A stretch of DNA of 42,814 bases from Bacteroidetes bacterium OLB11 (GTDB lineage: Bacteria > Bacteroidota > Bacteroidia > Chitinophagales > Chitinophagaceae): positions 1-42,814 of the forward strand of contig LNFQ01000047.1 of the NCBI GenBank assembly GCA_001567165.1. The letters run 5' to 3'. A model generated the notes under the pieces. It was not told the origin of the DNA, ran no database searches, and saw only the letters and a list, made by a program, of their open reading frames with translations. Shown here piece after piece: positions 1 through 9,549 of the stretch. The position numbers and the translations under genes are program-made. Within the stretch, counting starts at the first letter, position 1; every line of letters begins with the position of its first letter.

Positions 1-527
1 AAAAAGAGAGTATAAAATAGTATGAAATTTGATTTTTTACCAATTCAAAATTAGGAATTTAAAAGACAAGCCGACAAACTCAAAAAATGAGTATTTGGAA
101 AAGTTTCTTTAAAATATTTTTCGCTCGTTTTTTTAATAGCAAATAGTTCCACCATGTTTTCACGAGGTATCTGAGTCAATAAATGTTCATCATTTTCAAT
201 GTCATGTGTGTGTTGAAAATAAAGCGATTGATGTTGTTTTGAATAAATAGGTAAAGGGACAAGCGTGTTTTTTATTTGGTCGTAAACGATATAAACTTTG
301 TCGCAATATTTCAATAATTGATGATTTAAAATGGGTTCAATCTGCTCATTATTTACAATTGATTTTTCTGAAAGTAGAGAGCATAAATAGTATATTTTTT
401 TTAGTACAAATTTGGTAAAAGAGATATTGGATATAATTTTTTCCCAAACAAATACATAGTGTCAAGTCATTTTTTTTGACTTATAAATTGAGGTATTATC
501 AATAAAAACATGTTTTTGAAAACTCAT
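1..527 (-). CDS. DUF3822 family protein, partial and frameshifted
   Basis: The gene starts at ATG 527-525 and runs off the left edge. The first frame gives MSFQKHVFIDNTSIYKSKKN and continues to a stop near 325. Removing one base from the T5 run at 363-367 joins it to the next frame, which reads on through NHQLLKYCDKVYIVYDQ, NTLVPLPIYSKQ and ENMVELFAIKK. This 'TLVP..ly ... DE ... N.v.lfAI' pattern resembles the DUF3822 family of Bacteroidota, a family of unknown function with an actin-like fold as I recall. A second shift near 56-64 would let the frame continue as NFELVKNQISYYF to the edge, so the apparent stop at 51 may also be artificial. It is divergent from the MATE gene with 68 bases between. 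Family assignment is from memory of the pattern, so moderate confidence. Confidence 0.55.
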
Positions 528-595
528 TTCACAATATTACTTCAATTTTTTATTGTGAAAAAGAATACACAATAAAATCATCTGATAAATTCATA

Positions 596-2002
596 ATGAA
601 ACAAAATACCTTTGTCCAACATTTTATGGAATCAACTTTAAATTATACTGTTCAAAACAACTTTAAAAATATTTTCAAGTTAGCCATACCCATGGTGATA
701 GCCATTTTGATTCCGCAAATAAATTTATTGACGAATACTTTTTTCATTGGTAATTACTCCCCCAGCAATGAAGCATTATCCACTCAAGAAATACTTTCTG
801 CGACCGGATTGTCGGGAATTTTTTATTTAGTGTTAGCCATGATTGGCAATGGCATGTCATCGGGGGTATTGATGCTATTGAGCAGAGCTGCTGGAAAAAA
901 TAATCCTTCAAAAATAAGCATCCTATTTTCAAACTCATGGATCATCACATTTTTATTAAGTCTTTTTTTACTCATTTCTTCGCTCATTTTTGTCCCAATT
1001 ATTTTTCAAAATGTTGTACAAAATCATTTCATCAAAGAAGCGACTATCTCCTTTATGAATATCAGAATTTGGGGGCTTCCTTTTTTGTTGTTGACACAAA
1101 CGATTAATTCATTTTTTTTAGCAAGTTCAAATTCCAAATTGATTATTATCAGTTCAATTTTCCAAACAATTGTCAATATTATCCTCGACTATTGGTTGAT
1201 TTTAGGTAATAATGGTTTTCCTGAATTAGGTTTAAATGGCTCTGCTATTGCATCTGTCATTGCAGAAATGGTTTATTTTATTGTTTCGCTTTTGGTTTTT
1301 TATCAATTATTGAAAAAAAAGAATCTAAAAATTTCTATTTTCAAACATGCAAACAAGCGTATCATAAAGTCAATTTTTATAAAATCGTCTCCTTTACTTT
1401 TTCAATATTTATTAAGTGTCGGTTCATGGGAAGTCTTTTTTTTATTTGTCGAACATTTAGGGAAAGCAGAGTCGGCGGCATCACAACTTTTAAGAACCGT
1501 TTTTGGTGTTGTTGGAATACAAGCATTTGCCTTAGGTGCTGTTGCAAATTCCATGGTGAGTAATTTGATAGGTCAACATCGTGAAAAAGAAATTTATTCT
1601 CTTTTATTGAAAATAGTGAGTATTAGCTTGACAACGGCAATATTTACAGGGAGTTTGTTAATTTTTTTTCCTGCACAGTTTTTAGGAATTTTGACTTATG
1701 ATATGCAATTAATTGAAAAGAGCATTCCAGCATTGAGAGTTATTGTGGTGTCAACTTGTGTGCTGTCTGTTGGCACCGTTTTGTTTAATGCTATTTTAGG
1801 AACTGGCAATACGAAAGTGAGTTTTTTAATTGAATTTATAGGAATTGCTGTTTATTTGATTTACAGTTATATTGTCATTGAACAACTCAAATTGAATCTA
1901 TCATGGGCTTGGGGTGCAGAGTTTGTTTATTGGATTGCATTGCTGTTGATGAGTTTATGGTATCTCCGATCGGGGATTTGGCAAACTAAATTGAATAATT
2001 AA
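596..2002 (+). CDS. MATE family efflux transporter
   Basis: A 468-residue polytopic membrane protein, the usual size for the MATE (multidrug and toxic compound extrusion) family, which exports cationic drugs or metabolites in exchange for Na+ or H+. About twelve hydrophobic segments follow a roughly 30-residue cytoplasmic start. The first helix pair carries IPMVIAILIPQINLLTNTFF and then GNGMSSGVLMLLSRAAG, which fits the family's N-terminal half; a similar pattern (NSMVSNLIGQHREKE) opens the second half, as expected from the internal duplication. The ATG at 596 is the first in frame after a stretch with stops. No frame break is present. The substrate cannot be told from sequence. It sits alone, 34 bases before prfC. 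Confidence 0.85.
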   Translation: MKQNTFVQHFMESTLNYTVQNNFKNIFKLAIPMVIAILIPQINLLTNTFFIGNYSPSNEALSTQEILSATGLSGIFYLVLAMIGNGMSSGVLMLLSRAAGKNNPSKISILFSNSWIITFLLSLFLLISSLIFVPIIFQNVVQNHFIKEATISFMNIRIWGLPFLLLTQTINSFFLASSNSKLIIISSIFQTIVNIILDYWLILGNNGFPELGLNGSAIASVIAEMVYFIVSLLVFYQLLKKKNLKISIFKHANKRIIKSIFIKSSPLLFQYLLSVGSWEVFFLFVEHLGKAESAASQLLRTVFGVVGIQAFALGAVANSMVSNLIGQHREKEIYSLLLKIVSISLTTAIFTGSLLIFFPAQFLGILTYDMQLIEKSIPALRVIVVSTCVLSVGTVLFNAILGTGNTKVSFLIEFIGIAVYLIYSYIVIEQLKLNLSWAWGAEFVYWIALLLMSLWYLRSGIWQTKLNN

Positions 2003-2020
2003 GGTTTGATTTGATTCCTA

Positions 2021-2028
2021 TATATTTG
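2021..2028 (+). promoter_or_regulatory. possible -7 box for prfC
   Basis: TATATTTG matches the Bacteroidota -7 consensus TAnnTTTG exactly and lies 8 bases before the prfC start at 2037. No TTG stands at the usual 17-23 base distance upstream, so only half of the promoter is present. It implies an almost leaderless prfC message if real. Confidence 0.3.
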
Positions 2029-2036
2029 CACATTTT

Positions 2037-3624
2037 ATGAAATACACTCAAGAAATAAATTCTAGAAAAACATTTGCAATTATTTCTCACCCTGATGCAG
2101 GAAAGACAACATTGACTGAAAAAATTTTTACTTTTTGGAGGAGCTATTCAGACAGCAGGTGCCGTTAAGTCTAATAAAATTAAAAAACATGCCGCATCTG
2201 ATTTTATGGAAATAGAAAAACAAAGAGGAATTTCGGTGGCTACTTCCGTGATGAGCTTTCATTATAAAGGAAAATTAATCAATCTACTCGATACGCCAGG
2301 CCACAAAGACTTTGCTGAAGATACTTATCGAACACTTACCGCTGTGGATAGTGTAATTTTGGTAATTGATTGTGTAAAAGGGGTGGAAGAGCAAACTCAA
2401 AAATTGATGGAAGTGTGTAGAATGAGGAATACGCCGGTGATTATTTTTATCAATAAATTAGATAGAGATGGACAAAACCCTTTTGATTTATTAGAAGAGG
2501 TGGAAAAAAAATTAAATATAAAAACACAACCATTGACATGGCCAATTAATATGGGACGTGATTTTAAAGGGGTATATAATATACATAACAAAAGTTTACT
2601 TCAATTTATTGCCAATCAAAAAGCGAGTGATGATGATTTGATTTCATTACCTGATTTATCTTCGGAAGTTATAGTGGAGCTTATTGGGAAAAGGGATGCA
2701 GATAGCTTGAGAGAAGATATGGAATTGATTTTGGGAGTGTATGATTCGTTTGATAAAAATGAATATTTGAATGGAGAACTGGCTCCAGTATTCTTTGGAA
2801 GTGCAGTTAATAATTTTGGAATAAAAGATATGCTCGACACATTTATCGAAATAGCACCTTCTCCAAAAGCACGAATGACAGACAAGCGTGAGGTGAATCC
2901 TGTTGAAGAAAAATTTACGGGTTTTGTGTTTAAAATTCATGCAAATATTGACCCACGACATCGCGACCGTGTAGCCTTTTTGAGAATATGCTCCGGTAAA
3001 TTTTCTCGAAATACTTTTTACCATCATGTGCGACTTGATAAAAATGTACGCTTTAGTAATCCTTATACTTTTTTGGCAAGTGAAAAAAATATAGTAGAAG
3101 ATGCATTTCCCGGAGATGTTGTCGGTTTGTTTGACACCGGAAATTTTAAAATAGGAGATACCTTGACAGAAGGAGAGGAGTTGAATTATGTTGGTATTCC
3201 AAGTTTTTCACCTGAAATATTTAAAGAGCTTGTCAACATGGATCCAATGAAAACGAAACAACTCGAAAAAGGAATTCGTCAATTGACAGATGAAGGAGTA
3301 GCCCAATTATTTACGCAACATGGAGGCTCTCGAAAAATAATCGGATGTGTGGGGGAATTACAATTTGAAGTGATTCAATATCGACTACTGCATGAATATG
3401 GAGCGGCATGTAGCTTTAAAACGTTGCCTTTTTATAAGGCCTGTTGGATAAAATCCAGTCCGCAAATAATTGATAATTTTATTCGTTATAAACAAGCAAA
3501 TATTGTGCAAGACAAAGAAGAAAATTATGTTTATCTTGCAGAAAGTGAATGGTATTTAAACACAGAAAGAACAAATAATAAAGATATAGAATTCTATATT
3601 ACAATGATTATAAACATTTGCTAA
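2037..3624 (+). CDS. prfC: peptide chain release factor 3 (frameshifted)
   Basis: RF3 is the GTPase that removes RF1 or RF2 from the ribosome after termination. From ATG 2037 the frame reads [20 protein letters not shown] with the P-loop HPDAGKTT, then breaks: the gene has A6T5 at 2119-2129 and reaches TAA at 2166. Dropping one base there gives [20 protein letters not shown] and joins the long frame that contains switch [10 protein letters not shown] and NKLDRD. The joined product is 528 residues, close to the 529 of E. coli RF3, and conserved on both sides. An ORF caller would start wrongly at ATG 2206 and lose the P-loop. The break is most simply a homopolymer error; see findings for the identical sequence in the phosphate transporter. 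Confidence 0.9.
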
Positions 3625-3751
3625 ACTAATTCTTTAAATTAAATTTTAAAAAAAATCAATAAATTCTAATATTACCAAATTGTTACGAATCATTATCAGG
3701 CTATAAAATGTAACAAAAATGAAACAATTTTGCTCTTGCAAATGAACAAAA

Positions 3752-4399
3752 ATGAGTTTAAATAACATTTTAAAATTTTTTCAACCAAAAGATAGAATAT
3801 TTTTCAACCTTTTTGAAAATGTAGCAGACACCGTCGATTTGATGGCAAAAAAAATAAAAGAAGTTTCGTTAGAACCGGACTATTCAAAAAGAGCAGCCTT
3901 GATAGCTCAAATTGAAAATTTAGAACACGAAAATGATAACTATACCCATCAAATATTTCAAGAGCTAGGGCGAAACTTTATTACTCCATTTGACCGAGAG
4001 GATATTCATTATTTGGCAACTGCCTTAGATGATATTGCAGATTATATTCATGCCTCAGCCAAGAAAATTAATTTTTATAAAGTCGATCCTCGTGAACAAG
4101 GAATTCAAAAATTAGCAGAATGTATTGAAATGGGAACGACAGCAATGAAGGTAGCCATACAAGAACTCAGAAGTTTGAAAAATGTTTCAACAATTACGAA
4201 TGCAATTGTGCGAATTAATAGTTTGGAAAATCAAGCTGATGATATTTATGATTTAAGTATCGAAAAATTATTTGAAACTGAAAATGATGCAAAGGAAGTG
4301 ATTAAGAAAAAAGAAATATATCAAGTCATGGAAACGGCTACGGATAAATGTGAAGATGCCGCAAATGTTATAGAAAGTATTATTATTAAATATGCTTAA
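3752..4399 (+). CDS. DUF47 family (PhoU-like) phosphate transport regulator
   Basis: A 215-residue, almost entirely helical soluble protein with no signal peptide. It fits the DUF47 (Pfam PhoU_div) family: an N-terminal LKFFQPKDRIFFNLFE, a PhoU-like acidic helix with FDREDIHYLATALDDIAD (residues about 86-103) and a C-terminal KCEDAANVIESIIIKYA. The two E/DxxxD-type helices are the metal-cluster-binding helices in PhoU relatives. Genes of this family are regularly paired with PiT transporters, and the PiT gene follows after 39 bases, so the two are probably one operon and this protein probably modulates phosphate uptake. The 127-base leader upstream shows no clear consensus promoter. Confidence 0.88.
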   Translation: MSLNNILKFFQPKDRIFFNLFENVADTVDLMAKKIKEVSLEPDYSKRAALIAQIENLEHENDNYTHQIFQELGRNFITPFDREDIHYLATALDDIADYIHASAKKINFYKVDPREQGIQKLAECIEMGTTAMKVAIQELRSLKNVSTITNAIVRINSLENQADDIYDLSIEKLFETENDAKEVIKKKEIYQVMETATDKCEDAANVIESIIIKYA

Positions 4400-4438
4400 A
4401 AATTCCATTTCATTTACCTCAAAACGCTTTTAAGTAGG

Positions 4439-6179
4439 ATGTCATTTATCATTATTATTATTGCCTTAGCACTTATTTTCGACTATATTAACGGATTTCA
4501 TGATGCAGCCAACTCAATAGCAACAGTAGTTTCAACAAAAGTACTCACCCCATTTCAAGCGGTGTTATGGGCTGCATTTTTCAACTTTATCGCTTATCTA
4601 ATTTTTAAAGACCATGCAGTTGCCAACACAATTGGGAAAACGGTTTTCAAAGAATACATCACACTTCCTGTTATTTTTTCCGGCTTGATTGCTGCTATTA
4701 TTTGGAACTTAATCACGTGGTGGTTTGGTATTCCTTCTTCTTCTTCACATACTTTGATTGGAGGATTTGCAGGTGCTGCACTCACTCATGCCATTTTTGT
4801 TTCATTTACAGATGGTAGCGAAATTCCAGCTCTTAATACCATTATTGATTATGGTAAAATTGGAAAAATCATTGCCTATATTTTCTTAGCACCTATTATT
4901 GGAATGTTCTTTTCAATCTTTTTTACTTTAGTAACCATCAATAAAAATTTATGGCTAAAAGTAGGGCTTTTATTGGCTTCATGCGTTGTGATATGGATTT
5001 CGTTCATGCGTTTTCAGCACAACAAAATCGATGGGAACATTTCAAAATACTTTAAAATTGACAAATTTGAACATGACTTAGAAAAAGTGCAAGGAGAATT
5101 GTCAATGCACAGCTTGACTAATGATAAAAAAATAATCTTAGAAAATCAAAAACAAGAATTAGAGAACCAATTAAATGATTCAAAGAAAAGTGTAGAAATG
5201 GCTCATCAGTTTGTCAGTGATTATGAAATGAAAGGTTCGAAATACGTAGCTGAAAAAATTTTTAACTAAAATAGACACCACTCAAATATCCATTTTAAAA
5301 CTTCAAGATAAGTTAAAACTGTTTTTGGAATTAGACCGAAAAATAGCAATTAAAGATAAAAGCAAACAAAATTTCGACAATTATCTTCTCACTCAAAAGG
5401 TATATGACAGCACGATAATCTATACTACTCAACTTCCTAAAATTGGATTTGATAGTGTAACTCATTTGATGTCACAAAAAATTATATCATTAAAGTATGA
5501 GTTCAGTGTTGCAAAAATTGATTATTTTAAAAAGAATTTAAGCTTGGATATTAAAAGCGATTTAATCAAAGAAATAAAACGCTCAGATAATTTTGTGTTG
5601 AGAGTAGCAATGGTTTCAATCATTTTCCTTTTTATTTTTGCTTTTATTTACAATGCTAAATCAAAGAACCAAAGTGCTGCCAAAACAGGTAATATGTTTA
5701 AGCGTTTTCAGCTTTTAACATCTGCTTCATTAAGCGTTGGACATGGTGGTAATGATGCTCAAAAAGTGATGGGAATTATTGCAGCTGCTCAAATGGCAAA
5801 TGGTGATATTGCTGATATTTCACACATGGACAATTGGGTGCCGTTGGCTTGCTATCTAGCTATCGGGTTAGGAACTTTAAGTGGAGGCTGGAAAATAGTG
5901 AAAACAATGGGAAGTAAAATTACAAAAGTAACACCATTAGAAGGAGTATGTGCTGAAACGGCTGGCTCAACTACTTTATTTTTAACCGAACAAATGGGGA
6001 TTCCTGTTTCTACAACGCATACCATTACGGGTTCAATCATTGGAGTAGGGGCTGCCAAACGCTTAAATGCAGTGAGATGGGGAGTCACAGTCAATTTACT
6101 ATGGGCATGGATTCTCACGATTCCAATCAGTGCATTATTATCTGGAATTGTTTATTTAATTTATAATTTATTTGCATAA
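4439..6179 (+). CDS. pit: PiT family inorganic phosphate transporter (frameshifted)
   Basis: Low-affinity phosphate/cation symporter. The first half (TM segments within residues 1-195) has the signature FDYINGFHDAANS at residues 14-26 and GIPSSSSHTLIGG near 97-109. The second half repeats it as LSVGHGGNDAQKVMG (about residue 432) and GIPVSTTHTITGSI. Between them lies a long charged, partly coiled-coil stretch (about residues 195-385), as in other Bacteroidota PiT proteins. A6T5 at 5253-5263 breaks the frame and gives TAA at 5267; one base fewer restores KILTKIDTTQISILK and joins the downstream frame that continues past 5325. The joined protein is 579 residues. Preceded by the DUF47 gene; convergent with the GNAT gene, 8 bases apart. 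Confidence 0.9.
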
Positions 6180-6187
6180 GTCTTCAT

Positions 6188-6645
6188 TCAATTTTTTCTT
6201 TTCTTTATCATTGATATATGCAAAATATCATCTTCTAAATAAGGCGACGAACTGACGGTGAAACCAAGACTTTCATAAAATGCTTTTAAGTATAATTGAG
6301 CACTGATTTGAATCGATTCTTGAAAAGAAGTTTCACAAAATGAAATTGCTTCGTTCATGATTTTTTCTACTAAAATTTTTTTCGTCGATGTGTGCTTTTT
6401 GTGAGCACTCTACCTATAGAACTATAATCATTATATGAAACTCCCGGCGGTAATATTCTAGCATAAGAAACGATTTGTACATTTTCGCACATCAAAATAT
6501 GAAATGCAGAAATGTCCTTCATATCACAATCTAAATATGGGCAATTTTGCTCCACAATAAAAACCTCATTTCTCAATTTTAAAATCGAATATAGCTGAAA
6601 AGTACTCAATTCTTGAAAAGATTTAATCTCTATATTTACACTCAT
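6188..6645 (-). CDS. ElaA-like GNAT N-acetyltransferase (frameshifted)
   Basis: The N-terminal 88 residues read clearly (MSVNIEIKSFQELSTFQLYS, then LRNEVFIVEQNCPYLDCD and SYARILPPGVSYNDYSSIGR), a pattern typical of the ElaA subgroup of GNAT acyltransferases (LR..VFVVEQ..PY.e.D; R.lp.g..y.d.siGRV). The frame then stops at TAG because the T7 run at 6376-6382 (A7 on the coding strand) is one base short of the expected frame. Restoring one base gives KKILVEKIMNEAISFCETS and YLEDDILHISMIKKRKN, the usual C-terminal end with GF....Y.ED.I.HI.M. The product is then 152 residues, normal for ElaA. Its ATG overlaps the mqnD stop (ATGA), so the two are translationally coupled. The substrate is unknown. 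Confidence 0.8.
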
Positions 6646-7464
6646 ATTACATAAATTGAATCGGTTAATGTTAAATGAGTAATAGCCTCATAGAGCTTGC
6701 TCACAGCAGCTTTTCCAATAGGTCCAATATCTTTTGAAAAATCGTTTACATAGAGTTGAATATGACTCTTCATGACATCATCTCTCATTTCTTGAGCATG
6801 ACAACGAATAAAATCGCTACTCTCAGACTTGTTTTTATGAGCTATGTCAATACTTTTTTTGATTAAATAATTGATTGATTTTTTCAACTCGAAATCTAAA
6901 GTATTTTTAATTGCAATACAACCTAATGGAATGGGGAGTTGGGTTTGGCTTTCCCAATATTCTCCTAAATCGATGATTTTATTCAATCCTTTTTCTAAAT
7001 AAGTAAAACGATTTTCGTGAATAATCACTCCAGCATCTACTTCTTGATTTAAGATAGCTTGTTCGATATTTTCAAACGAATATTCAATTTTATTTTTAAA
7101 ATGAGGCTGAAAAAAATTTAATAAAAAATGAGCAGTAGTTTGTTTACCCGGAATAGCTATTTTTAAATCGGATAAATTATCATTTGGTAAATATTTTTTT
7201 TGACTGATTAAAAGTGGCCCAACACCAAATCCCATTGCTCCACCACTGTTTAACACTTGATAATCTTGCATGATAGAAAAATAGTGTGCATAACTCACTT
7301 TGATAATATCCAATTTATTTTCCAAAGCCAACTCATTTAATTTTTGAACATCATGAAAAACAAATTCAAACTCTATCTCTTCTAAAGAAACCAATTTTTT
7401 TAAAAATAGCCTCAAATATATAGGTATCATTGGGGCAAGGAGATATTCCGATTTTTAATTTCAT
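6642..7464 (-). CDS. mqnD: 1,4-dihydroxy-6-naphthoate synthase (frameshifted at the N-terminus)
   Basis: MqnD converts cyclic dehypoxanthine futalosine to 1,4-dihydroxy-6-naphthoate in the futalosine route to menaquinone. The true start is ATG 7464, giving MKLKIGISPCPNDTYIFEAI, the family hallmark. A7 (T7 on the plus strand, 7395-7401) then shifts the frame; with six A the reading continues FKKLVSLEEIEFEFVFHDV. Downstream motifs include KVSYAHYF, LNSGGAMGFGVGPLL and the conserved GVIIHENRFTY. Length after repair is 273 residues, normal for the family. Calling from ATG 7430 gives an out-of-frame, false N-terminus. Starts 14 bases after mqnB; overlaps the GNAT gene by 4 bases. No other mqn genes are in the window. 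Confidence 0.9.
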
Positions 7465-7478
7465 TTTTTTAATTCGTT

Positions 7479-8108
7479 TCAAATATGTTTTAAGATTTGA
7501 TTTAAATGTAAAGCATTATTTTCAAGAGCTAATTCGATATTCCAATTTGCTTTATTTCTAACTTCTACATAATTTGAAATTGATTTCAACTGTAAAAAAG
7601 GGATATTGTTTTTTAAACAAACATAATGCAATGAAGCGCCTTCCATTGATTCCACATCTGGGTGAAACTTTTTGATTCTTTTATGAATGGTGTCAATTGT
7701 GCCAGAACAAATCTGAACTGTGAGAGCATTTACTTTTTTAAAATCTGTTTTCAAATTTTGCACAAATTGATTTGGAAGCATTTTGTGTTCAAAAGGGGAG
7801 TCGTTGGGATTTAAAAAATGTAAATCAAAAAGATCTTCAATATGATTTTGATTTTCTACGCCTACTTCAATCATTTCATTTTTGATAAGTACAGAATCAC
7901 CAATATTCAAATCGCGACGATAAGCACCCACAATGCCGCACTGAATGATAAAATCAGGCTTCAATTCCAACACCGCCTTAGTCAATTCATACACACTCGA
8001 CAGCAGTCCAATTCCATGAACTAGTTTAATGAAAAAGTGCTTCTCTTTCGATTGAATATCTATTTTAGAAAGTTCAAAAGAAGTAGCAGCTGCCAGGATA
8101 ATTTTCAT
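7479..8108 (-). CDS. mqnB: futalosine hydrolase
   Basis: MqnB removes hypoxanthine from futalosine to give dehypoxanthine futalosine. The 209-residue protein is a nucleoside-phosphorylase-fold enzyme related to MTA/SAH nucleosidase: MKIILAAATSFELSKI at the start, LVHGIGLLSSVYELT, IIQCGIVGAYRRDLNIGD (the G.AG-like loop) and DVESMEGASLHYVC, which carries the ME-E-A substrate-binding signature (E-S-M-E). No signal peptide; cytoplasmic. It is directly upstream of mqnD, the following gene of the same pathway, and these two likely share a message. Divergent from the pterin genes with 113 bases between the starts. Separating MqnB from MTA/SAH nucleosidase rests mainly on this neighbour. Confidence 0.88.
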   Translation of the reverse strand: MKIILAAATSFELSKIDIQSKEKHFFIKLVHGIGLLSSVYELTKAVLELKPDFIIQCGIVGAYRRDLNIGDSVLIKNEMIEVGVENQNHIEDLFDLHFLNPNDSPFEHKMLPNQFVQNLKTDFKKVNALTVQICSGTIDTIHKRIKKFHPDVESMEGASLHYVCLKNNIPFLQLKSISNYVEVRNKANWNIELALENNALHLNQILKHI

Positions 8109-8221
8109 TTAGCAAATTTGAACTAATTTAAACATAAAATAAAAAATTATGCATAATAAATAGATAAAAAAAACATTAGAAGTAATGAAATACAATATAC
8201 ATTCGCATAAACAAATAGGAC

Positions 8222-8632
8222 ATGGTTTATACAACTCGTATAGAATACTTCAATGCAGCTCACAAACTCTGGAATGAAAGTTGGACAGCAGAACAAAACA
8301 AAGAAGTCTTTGGAAAATGTGCGAATGAAAATTTTCATGGACATAACTACGAATTGTATGTCACCGTCAAAGGAGAGCCAAATCCTGACACTGGATTTGT
8401 TATTAATGCCAAAGACTTAGGAAAGATAATTAAAGAAATAGTTGTAGATAAATTAGACCATTTCAATCTTAATTTGGATGTTGATTTTTTAAAAGGAAAA
8501 TTTACATCTGCTGAAAATGTAGCTATTGGAATATGGAATGAGCTATATCCATTCATTCAGGAAAAAGGCTCAACTCTGCATTGTGTGAAGCTGGTGGAAA
8601 CAAAAAGCATCTATGTAGAATATTATGGATAA
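8222..8632 (+). CDS. 6-pyruvoyl-tetrahydropterin synthase / QueD family protein
   Basis: A 136-residue T-fold enzyme that converts 7,8-dihydroneopterin triphosphate to 6-pyruvoyl-tetrahydropterin or, in the QueD variant, to 6-carboxy-tetrahydropterin. Zinc ligands are His14 (NAAHKL), His39 and His41 (FHGHNY); the probable catalytic Cys is Cys33 in FGKCANENFHGHNY; Asp79-His80 (KLDHFNLN) is the conserved acid/base pair, and a Glu in VKLVETKS binds the pterin. The FGKC..N..GHNY form and GE..P.TG.V.N are closer to animal PTPS than to E. coli QueD. It is followed after 44 bases by folE, which makes its substrate, so the pair likely works as one pathway. Whether the product is biopterin, a folate intermediate or a queuosine precursor cannot be decided here. 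Confidence 0.87.
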   Translation: MVYTTRIEYFNAAHKLWNESWTAEQNKEVFGKCANENFHGHNYELYVTVKGEPNPDTGFVINAKDLGKIIKEIVVDKLDHFNLNLDVDFLKGKFTSAENVAIGIWNELYPFIQEKGSTLHCVKLVETKSIYVEYYG

Positions 8633-8676
8633 TACATTTAAAACATAAATATGTCATATAAAAAAAATAGAACAAT

Positions 8677-9249
8677 TTGAAGAACAAAAAAGTCATTGAT
8701 TTAAGTCAAAAATATAAAGAAATAATAGAAAACTTAGGAGAAAATACCCAAAGAGAAGGATTGTTGAAAACACCAGAACGTGTAGCCAAATCGAATTTAT
8801 ATTTAACACAAGGGTACAAAATGAATGCTGTGGAAATTTTAAACTCCGCAAAGTTCAAAGAAGATTACAACGAAATGATCATCGTCAAAGACATTGAATT
8901 ATACTCAATGTGCGAGCATCACATGTTGCCATTTTTTGGCAAAGCCCATATTGCCTACATACCAAATGGCTACATCACTGGATTGAGCAAATTAGCACGA
9001 GTAGTAGATTGCTATGCAAGAAGATTGCAAGTGCAAGAACGCATGACACACCAAATATTAGATGCCGTAAAAGAAGCATTAAATCCATTGGGAGTAGCAG
9101 TGGTTATAGAAGCAAAACACTTATGCATGATGATGAGAGGCGTGCAAAAACAAAACTCATCCACAACAACTTCCGCATTTTTTGGAGCATTTGAAATGGA
9201 AGAAACAAGAGGAGAGTTTTTGCGTTTAGTGTCCTTAAATTCAAACTAA
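8677..9249 (+). CDS. folE: GTP cyclohydrolase I
   Basis: FolE converts GTP to 7,8-dihydroneopterin triphosphate, the entry to folate and tetrahydropterin synthesis. The 190-residue sequence has [14 protein letters not shown], the zinc ligands Cys79 and His82 ([17 protein letters not shown]) and Cys150 ([10 protein letters not shown]), and [20 protein letters not shown]. The start is uncertain. TTG 8677 is the only start between the upstream TAG at 8668 and the conserved core. An ATG at 8651 begins MSYKK and could join the gene only if A8 at 8660-8667 and A6 at 8685-8690 each had one base too many. The conserved core is intact in either case. Same strand and pathway as the preceding PTPS gene. 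Confidence 0.93.
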   Translation: MKNKKVIDLSQKYKEIIENLGENTQREGLLKTPERVAKSNLYLTQGYKMNAVEILNSAKFKEDYNEMIIVKDIELYSMCEHHMLPFFGKAHIAYIPNGYITGLSKLARVVDCYARRLQVQERMTHQILDAVKEALNPLGVAVVIEAKHLCMMMRGVQKQNSSTTTSAFFGAFEMEETRGEFLRLVSLNSN

Positions 9250-9549
9250 TAGAACTATTAAAAATTTCATTTAATATAGGAGTTTTGTTTTGAATTTAGC
9301 TTATTTCTATTTAACATAATATAAATTATAGGAAAATTATACTATTAAAAATATAAATATGATTTTTTAAAACACACATACAAATCAGATTGAATAAAAA
9401 TTAAAACTAAGAAGACAAAAATGGAAATCTATTTTACTTCAGAAAGATAATATAGCAGAGTTAAAAAACGATAATGTAAATAAGATAAAACAAGTTTTAT
9501 TTTATAATTTAAAAAAATCATCTATATTTGATAAAAATAAAGTCTAAGT
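9250..9549 (+). other. 300-base non-coding stretch between folE and a secreted-protein gene
   Basis: Very AT-rich. I see no RNA gene, no hairpin with a U-tract and no conserved coding. A 49-codon open stretch without a plausible start ends just before 9550 and looks accidental. The only supported element is the -7 box at 9523-9530. Confidence 0.5.
9523..9530 (+). promoter_or_regulatory. -7 promoter box for the secreted protein gene
   Basis: TATATTTG is an exact match to the Bacteroidota -7 consensus TAnnTTTG and stands 19 bases before ATG 9550. The upstream region 9497-9510 is T-rich but has no TTG at the standard distance, so the -33 element is weak or absent. Confidence 0.45.

Noticed and set aside
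473..496. Small inverted repeat around a T-run (aagtca ... tgactt).
   Set aside because: It lies inside the reconstructed N-terminal coding region of the DUF3822 gene and its 6-bp stem is too short to call a terminator.
2037..2206. Programmed frameshift in a release factor gene, as in prfB.
   Set aside because: The known programmed +1 site belongs to RF2 (prfB), with an in-frame TGA and a Shine-Dalgarno-like stimulator. This is RF3; the break is at A6T5 with neither element, and twelve unrelated genes show similar breaks.
9385..9540. A 49-codon open stretch (ending near 9544) upstream of the secreted-protein gene.
   Set aside because: No start codon in frame, strongly Lys/Asn-biased composition expected from AT-rich DNA, and it overlaps the -7 box of the next gene.
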